Source of the DNA: Burkholderiales bacterium
Lineage (GTDB): Bacteria > Pseudomonadota > Gammaproteobacteria > Burkholderiales > SG8-39
Length of the DNA: 64,000 nucleotides
Assembly: GCA_017880775.1 (NCBI GenBank)
Contig: JADGRQ010000004.1
Coordinates: forward strand, 62,001 to 126,000
Direction: 5' to 3'
Under the pieces are notes generated by a model. The model made no database searches. It was not told the DNA's origin and saw only the letters and a list, made by a program, of their open reading frames with translations. Each line of letters starts with the position of its first letter. The stretch's first letter is position 1. Position numbers and translations under genes: made by a program. Positions 59,850 through 64,000 of the stretch are shown piece after piece.

Positions 59850-60044
59850 GTGACTGAAGACCAGTTCCTGCCGCCCCCTGCCACTGCGAACACTCAGCTG
59901 ACTCATCTTGAGCAATACAAGATGCTTCGCGAAGAAATCATGCAGAACATCCGTGTTATGGATCCGTACTTTCTTGCTCATCCAAGGAACTATCGCCTTC
60001 TCGCTTGGGGCAAAGCGCTGCCTCAATATCAAGTCACAATGTGA
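59850..60044 (+). CDS. Cassette 4 protein, small, probably truncated
   Basis: 64 residues from a GTG start preceded by AAGGAG. THLEQYKMLREEIMQNIR resembles the N-terminus of many short cassette proteins in which a membrane hairpin follows, but here it is cut short (RVMDPYFLAHPR...). The gene is followed by a hairpin rather than an attC. Function unknown; possibly broken by loss of the right array end. Confidence 0.5.
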   Translation: MTEDQFLPPPATANTQLTHLEQYKMLREEIMQNIRVMDPYFLAHPRNYRLLAWGKALPQYQVTM

Positions 60045-60062
60045 CGCGCCGCAAGCGGCGCG
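60045..60062 (+). repeat. Perfect hairpin at the right end of the array
   Basis: CGCGCCGC-AA-GCGGCGCG, an 8-bp perfect stem. It starts right after the stop of the cassette 4 gene. It resembles the inner stem of attC3 and may be an attC remnant, or a terminator. Confidence 0.4.
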
Positions 60063-60134
60063 GCCCTGAAGCGAAGCCTGGAGGGCAAGGAATTGCGTGG
60101 CGCTATACTTCGCCTGGAGAATGAGGATCACCCG

Positions 60135-60338
60135 ATGAACATGCCCGGAATTGAGTTTTTGCGCGACAGAAAAGGCCGTCGCAAAGCGGTTTTGATCGAC
60201 CTGAAGAAGCACAAGCGGCTTTGGGAAGATCTCTACGACGCTTATCTCGCGCACAACCGGCGCGCCGAGCGCCGTGAGTCCCTCGCGACCGTAAAACGCC
60301 TTGTCGAGGCCAGCGCCAAGCGTAAGGCGCGTGGCTGA
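60135..60338 (+). CDS. RelB/Phd-like antitoxin
   Basis: 67 residues from ATG 60135. NMPGIEFLRDRKGRRKAVLIDLKKH, then WEDLYDAYLAHNRRAE: a short helical antitoxin of the type preceding RelE/ParE toxins. It overlaps the toxin gene by 8 bp (GTGGCTGA). It immediately follows the cassette array and might help keep this region in the chromosome. Confidence 0.75.
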   Translation: MNMPGIEFLRDRKGRRKAVLIDLKKHKRLWEDLYDAYLAHNRRAERRESLATVKRLVEASAKRKARG

Positions 60339-60591
60339 CTACGCAGTCGTCTTTGCGCGATCCGCGCGTAAAGAGTTACAAAATCTTGATCCCCAAGTGG
60401 CCCGGCGCATCCTCAAAACAATTGAGGCGCTGTTGGCCAATCCCCGCCCATCAGGAGTTGTAAAGCTCGAAGGCGCAAGCGATCTCTGGCGGGTGCGTGT
60501 GGGCGAGTGGCGCGTGATCTACCGCATTTCTGACCGGGACCATTTGGTCGATGTCATTGCTGTTCGCCACCGCCGTGACGCATACCGATAG
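60331..60591 (+). CDS. relE: RelE/ParE-family toxin
   Basis: 86 residues from a GTG at 60331, at the end of the antitoxin gene. ADYAVVFARSARKELQNLDPQV, then VVKLEGASDLWRVRVGEWRVIYRISD and VDVIAVRHRRDAYR: a RelE fold with the conserved Arg-rich end. It would cleave mRNA at the ribosome (RelE) or act as a gyrase poison (ParE); RelE-like features dominate. It is not flanked by an attC on its right. Confidence 0.82.
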   Translation: MADYAVVFARSARKELQNLDPQVARRILKTIEALLANPRPSGVVKLEGASDLWRVRVGEWRVIYRISDRDHLVDVIAVRHRRDAYR

Positions 60592-60623
60592 CCGCTGCCC
60601 TCTAGCCGCCGCGTCTACTAGAG

Positions 60624-60645
60624 TCATTCCCGCGCAGGCGGAAAT
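60624..60645. repeat. REP-like palindromic repeat, copy 2
   Basis: TCATTCCCGC-GCAG-GCGG-A-AAT. Same type as the copy at 1143-1166 with one arm mismatch. It supplies the TGA stop and the final PPARE residues of allG (minus strand). Confidence 0.7.
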
Positions 60646-62081
60646 CCATCCGCCAGCGCCTCCACCGCCTGCGTAAAACACTCCAGCGGCACCCGCACAA
60701 TCCCCGCCCCGATCTGCCCAACCCCCGCCCGCTTGTGCGCAATGCCGGTAGTCACCACCGGCCGAATCCCCGTATCCACCACCTTCCTCACTTCGATCCC
60801 CGCCGGCGCACCAGCGAACTCCAAATTCGGCAGCGACATCACGGGATTCCTCGTCCAGGTGACGTGGTACATCTCGCGCGAGTACTCCACGGCTTGCGCA
60901 ACGCTTCCGCCCACCAACTGCACCAGCGCAGGCGAAGCCGCGAGCGCCTGCCCCCCATAGCCCGCGGTCTCGCAAATCGCGCTGTCGCCCAAATCGGCGT
61001 TTGCATCTTCCTGCGAGAACCCGGGAAAGAACAACCCGACCGGCGTATCCGACGGCGCCTCGAACCAGCGCCCACCCAGCCCGCTCACCCGGATCGCAGT
61101 AGTCACGCCGTTCCTCGCAATGGCGGTGACGATCGAAGACCCTTCCACGCCATGTGTCGCGTCCATGATCGCTTTGGACGCGACCATCGAAAGGTTGAGG
61201 AAGAACTGGCTCGTCGCAGCGATGAAGTCGAGCGCCTCGCGCGAGCGAGCGCGATCGAAGTCGCTCCCCGCGAGCGCGCCGCCGATCGCCATGTGAAACA
61301 GCGCCGTCGCCGCGGAGTTGCGGCTGTGCACTTCGTCGCCCATCAGCAGCGCCTGCGACTGGATCGCCTTTAGATCAACACCGCCCGGAATACAGCCAAG
61401 CGCCGCCTTGATCGCCGGCGCGAGCACCGCCGCGATCCACCTGAGCCGCTCGATCACGTCCGGCTCGTACGCGCCGAAGCGCAATACGCGGCCGATGCCT
61501 TCGGTGAAGTTCGTGTAGGCCAGGTTGCCGTGCGTCGCATTCTTCACTACGAAGACCGGCATCGACGGCGAAATCGCGCCCGACATCGGCCCCACCGCGC
61601 CGATGTCGTGGTTCGGCAGAAATTCGACCTCGCCGCGCGCGAGGCGCCCGGCCGCATCATCGGGCGTGTCTGCCCAGTTTTCATACAGCATCGCGCCGAT
61701 CATCGTGCCCTTCATCGGGTCGCACATGCGCGCCCACGGGATAGGCGCACCGGCATGGGTGAGCGTCTTCCTGCCGTTCGCCCACAGCTCGGGCCAGATC
61801 GCGTCGGCGCGCAGGCTCACGTCGGTCAGAACCGGTCGGGCAGCGAGCATGCGGTTGGCCGCCGCGTCGTTCGCCCGGTCGATGCGCGAGCCGAGCGCAT
61901 CCGGATCGTCCGCGTCGCCGGCCAGTTGGGCGAGCGTCCATGCGAGCCTGGGATTGCCGTCGCCGGCCGGCCGCCAGTCCAGGTGCACGAGCGGCGCACC
62001 CGCCTGCGCCACACTGGAAGTGAACATCTCGAGTCCGACGTTTACGACACCGAGCGTGTCGTGCAGCAGGTCGTGCTTCAT
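60624..62081 (-). CDS. allG: DUF1116 protein, oxamate carbamoyltransferase subunit AllG (YlbE)
   Basis: 485 residues from ATG 62081 (overlap ATGA with allH). DUF1116 features: LGVVNVGLEMFTSSVAQAG, NHDIGAVGPMSGAISPSMPVFVV, RNSAATALFHMAIG-like EVHSRNSAATALF and TRNPVMSLPNLEFAG. In E. coli, AllF, AllG and AllH (formerly FdrA, YlbE, YlbF) together form oxamate carbamoyltransferase. It makes carbamoyl phosphate and oxamate from oxalurate. The last residues come from a palindromic repeat. Confidence 0.85.
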   Translation of the reverse strand: MKHDLLHDTLGVVNVGLEMFTSSVAQAGAPLVHLDWRPAGDGNPRLAWTLAQLAGDADDPDALGSRIDRANDAAANRMLAARPVLTDVSLRADAIWPELWANGRKTLTHAGAPIPWARMCDPMKGTMIGAMLYENWADTPDDAAGRLARGEVEFLPNHDIGAVGPMSGAISPSMPVFVVKNATHGNLAYTNFTEGIGRVLRFGAYEPDVIERLRWIAAVLAPAIKAALGCIPGGVDLKAIQSQALLMGDEVHSRNSAATALFHMAIGGALAGSDFDRARSREALDFIAATSQFFLNLSMVASKAIMDATHGVEGSSIVTAIARNGVTTAIRVSGLGGRWFEAPSDTPVGLFFPGFSQEDANADLGDSAICETAGYGGQALAASPALVQLVGGSVAQAVEYSREMYHVTWTRNPVMSLPNLEFAGAPAGIEVRKVVDTGIRPVVTTGIAHKRAGVGQIGAGIVRVPLECFTQAVEALADGFPPARE

Positions 62082-62884
62082 GCCCGATTCCCTGAGAGAT
62101 CGGCGGTCACGCCGATCACGAATCCGGTCAGCATGTCCCATCCCGACGAATGCCCGAGCGCGGCGAGCGTGCGCGCGGCATCGATCGCCGCCGCATCATC
62201 ATCCGCAATCAGCGCGTCGGCCAGCGCGTGCAGCGATTCGAAGCTCGCGCCGGCGACCAGGTCTGCCAGCAGCGCCGCGCTGATCGCGTGACTTGCGCTC
62301 TGCGCCTCACGCACCAGGCGCTCGCCGATTGCGCGCCAGCGCGGGTCGCGGGACACGAGCCTGCGGCCGAACAGCGCTCCGCCGCACAGATCGTCGCCGG
62401 AAGGCGTCAACCCTGCTCCCAACCCGAGCAGCGCGCGCGAGGCCGAATGGACCGCACCCGCATCGTCCGCCCGGTATGCGGCGGCGAGCGCCTCCACCCG
62501 GTCGATCGCGTGGTCGAGCGGAAACTCAGGCCTGCGGCCGACCAGCAGTGCGCCGAAGCCACGCGGCTCGCCCAGGCTGGAGAGCGACTCCACCAGCCGC
62601 CGGCACGCTCCTGCGACGGATGCAGCGCGCGCCACTGGCGGCAACGCAGCCCTCCAGGCAGGGCGCGGCAGCGATTCGAACGACGCGACCCGGCCGCGCA
62701 AGACCGGCGCCGCAGTCAGCACGGCGCGCGGATGGCGCGCCGGCAGCTTCGATCCCACCCAGATGATCTCGCCTGCCGCGTCGAAATACGGCGCATCGGG
62801 AAACGCCGCCAGCGGATGCGCAACACCGCCGCTCGCCTTGAGCGCGGCGTGCGCCTTGACGCCGATACTGACCACTGCGTTCAC
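62078..62884 (-). CDS. allH: DUF2877 protein, oxamate carbamoyltransferase subunit AllH (YlbF)
   Basis: 268 residues from GTG 62884, which overlaps the arcC stop (GTGA). DUF2877 features: GAGLTPSGDDLCGGALFGRRL and a C-terminal GHSSGWDMLTGFVIGVTADL. It overlaps allG by 4 bp. Subunit of the ureide-catabolic oxamate carbamoyltransferase. Confidence 0.82.
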   Translation of the reverse strand: MNAVVSIGVKAHAALKASGGVAHPLAAFPDAPYFDAAGEIIWVGSKLPARHPRAVLTAAPVLRGRVASFESLPRPAWRAALPPVARAASVAGACRRLVESLSSLGEPRGFGALLVGRRPEFPLDHAIDRVEALAAAYRADDAGAVHSASRALLGLGAGLTPSGDDLCGGALFGRRLVSRDPRWRAIGERLVREAQSASHAISAALLADLVAGASFESLHALADALIADDDAAAIDAARTLAALGHSSGWDMLTGFVIGVTADLSGNRA

Positions 62885-63831
62885 GGGACAATCTCCGTAC
62901 CGGCATTTCCCGCGAGCGCGGCTTCGAGCTTTTCGAGCGAGGTGATTACCGTTCGCGGGCCGCCGCGTTCCATGAAGCGCAGCGCCGCCGTGATTTTCGG
63001 TCCCATGCTGCCGGGCGGAAACTGCCCTTCCGCGAGATGCTTTCGCGCCTCCGCCGCGCAGATGCGACTGACGAACTTCTGCGTCGGTTTGCCGAAGTCG
63101 ATCGCGACGCGCTCGACGCCGGTGAGCATCACCAGCGCTCCCGCGCCCACATCCGCCGCGAGCAGCGCGCCGGTCATGTCCTTGTCGATCACCGCCGGCA
63201 CGCCGCGATGGCAGCCGCGCTCGTCGCGCACCACCGGGATCCCGCCGCCGCCGGCCGCGATCGGGATCACCCCTGCCGCCAGCAGTGCAAGGATCGCCGG
63301 CGAATCGACAATCCCGAGCGGCTCGGGCGACGGCACCACGCGGCGATAGCCGCGCCCGGAATCCTCGGCGAAATCCCACCCGGTCTGCGCCGCGATGCTC
63401 TCGGCGTCCGCCTTGGAAAAGAACTTTCCGATCGGCTTCGTCGGATGGGTGAATGCCGGGTCGCGAGGATCGACCTCGACCTCGGTCACGATCGTGGAAA
63501 CCGTCTCGGTCATCCCGTGCAGCGCCAGCGCATTGGCCAGGCTCTGCTGCAGCATGTAGCCCATGCCCCCCTGCGAGTGCGCGACGCAGACATCCATCGG
63601 CATCGGCACCAGTTCGCGCGCGGTGCGCGCCATGCGAAACAGGATGTTGCCGACCACCGGCCCGTTTCCATGCGTGATCACCACGCGGTAGCCAGCCTTG
63701 ATGACCGCGACGAGGTGCTCGCACGCGGCGGCCATGATGTCGAGCTGTTCCTCGGCCGTGCCTTTGATCGAGGGCGGATAGACCGCGTTGCCGCCGAAAG
63801 CAACCACGATCCGTTTCGCGTCGAATTGCAT
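62881..63831 (-). CDS. allK: Carbamate kinase (AllK/ArcC type)
   Basis: 316 residues: RIVVAFGGNAVYPPS, VVITHGNGPVVGNILFRMA, SQGGMGYMLQQSL and VIPIAAGGGGIPVVRDERG, VIDKDMTGALLAADVGA (amino-acid-kinase fold, Lys/Asp active site). It transfers the phosphate of carbamoyl phosphate to ADP, giving ATP. In this operon it uses the carbamoyl phosphate from oxalurate. It is between allF and allH. Confidence 0.92.
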   Translation of the reverse strand: MQFDAKRIVVAFGGNAVYPPSIKGTAEEQLDIMAAACEHLVAVIKAGYRVVITHGNGPVVGNILFRMARTARELVPMPMDVCVAHSQGGMGYMLQQSLANALALHGMTETVSTIVTEVEVDPRDPAFTHPTKPIGKFFSKADAESIAAQTGWDFAEDSGRGYRRVVPSPEPLGIVDSPAILALLAAGVIPIAAGGGGIPVVRDERGCHRGVPAVIDKDMTGALLAADVGAGALVMLTGVERVAIDFGKPTQKFVSRICAAEARKHLAEGQFPPGSMGPKITAALRFMERGGPRTVITSLEKLEAALAGNAGTEIVP

Positions 63832-63845
63832 CGTCGGGGGAGCGA

Positions 63846-64000
63846 TCAGCGATTGGCGGCGACGCGCGCGGCCAACCGCGCCGCGGCCGTAGAGGTCGGC
63901 GCGAGCAGCATGCCGGCGTCGCGCAAGCTTGCGACCTGCCCGGCAAGACCCTGCGGATCGCCGTCAGTGCCGCAGACGAATCCGAGCACGATCAGCTTGC
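63846..64000 (-). CDS. allF: Oxamate carbamoyltransferase subunit AllF/FdrA (3' end only)
   Basis: The window ends inside this gene, and only the last 50 codons are visible. They read KLIVLGFVCGTDGDPQGLAGQVA-type then LRDAGMLLAPTSTAAARLAA, the C-terminal part of FdrA/AllF (acyl-CoA-synthetase-like). Together with allK, allH and allG it completes the oxamate carbamoyltransferase set. It is upstream of allK in the same direction. Confidence 0.8.
   Translation of the reverse strand, partial: KLIVLGFVCGTDGDPQGLAGQVASLRDAGMLLAPTSTAAARLAARVAANR

Larger units (their letters stand above)
57398..60044 (+). mobile_element. Integrase-less integron cassette array (CALIN)
   Basis: Three attC sites and four gene-bearing units in one direction, each ending near an attC. 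Base composition is visibly lower in GC than the flanks. Complete cassettes run 57398-58333, 58334-58961 and 58962-59786; the fourth starts at 59787 and has no recognisable attC. No intI integrase gene lies in this window. Confidence 0.85.

Noticed and set aside
60716-60722. GCCCAAC, which could be the 5' core of an attC closing cassette 4
   Set aside because: It complements the GTTGGGC of attC3, but lies inside the conserved allG gene, with no GTTRRRY end or hairpin; a chance match.
62078-63946. 622-codon frame on the minus strand including allH
   Set aside because: Only the last 268 codons match DUF2877; the upstream part is a shadow of allK.

Overview
The window reads as chromosomal DNA of a high-GC betaproteobacterium, most likely of the Burkholderiales or a close relative. 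This is inferred from gene content. The bamD / rluD / pgeF / phaC-phaA-phaB-phaR neighbourhood, Bug-type (TctC) tricarboxylate-binding proteins, a recJ-prfB-lysS run and a Liv-type ABC system are all typical of that class. No rRNA or tRNA gene, CRISPR array or phage was recognised.

Layout. 1-7.8 kb: housekeeping block with a 5'-truncated DnaQ/GIY-YIG nuclease, an RpfE-like protein, recJ, an exported methyltransferase-like protein, a KTSC protein, prfB with its programmed +1 frameshift, and lysS. 7.8-9.5 kb: two divergent toxin-antitoxin-like modules, an AbrB-type regulator with a DUF6036 nucleotidyltransferase and a VapBC pair, each with its own inverted-repeat operator. 9.6-19.4 kb: DMT transporter, enoyl-CoA hydratase, DUF427 protein, then a polyhydroxyalkanoate operon read leftward (phaC, phaA, two phaB copies, phaR, rimO, a second thiolase). 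19.4-29.5 kb: ZIP transporter, pgeF, rluD/bamD with overlapping divergent starts, denD coupled to a DinG-type helicase, an NlpC/P60 lipoprotein, a TonB-like protein and a lone xanthine-dehydrogenase-type molybdoenzyme subunit.

29.5-42.8 kb: a selenoneine pair (senB/senA), a YciI (DGPF) protein with an ECF42-type sigma factor and a matching promoter, a Bug protein coupled to a response regulator, a Bug gene remnant, an ATP-grasp protein, a DHH phosphohydrolase, an NHL protein and a radical SAM protein of the CUAEP/CCAEP-tail family. Two loci therefore point to selenium chemistry. 42.8-51.2 kb: quinone-oxidoreductase-like gene and a six-gene hydrogenase-4-like operon (hyfB-C-E-F-G-I) whose large subunit has lost all four Ni-binding cysteines, so it is an energy-converting hydrogenase-related (Ehr) complex. 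51.3-55.8 kb: livK-livH and a single gene fusing LivM, LivG and LivF.

57.4-60.05 kb: an integron cassette array without an integrase in the window (CALIN). It has three attC sites, three complete cassettes and a right-hand cassette with no attC, followed by a RelBE-type pair. The core sites complement each other cassette by cassette, which is strong evidence of integron origin. 60.6-64 kb: oxamate carbamoyltransferase genes (allG, allH, allF partial) with a carbamate kinase. Two GTCATTCCCGC-type palindromic repeats, about 59 kb apart, each supply the stop codon and last residues of a gene.
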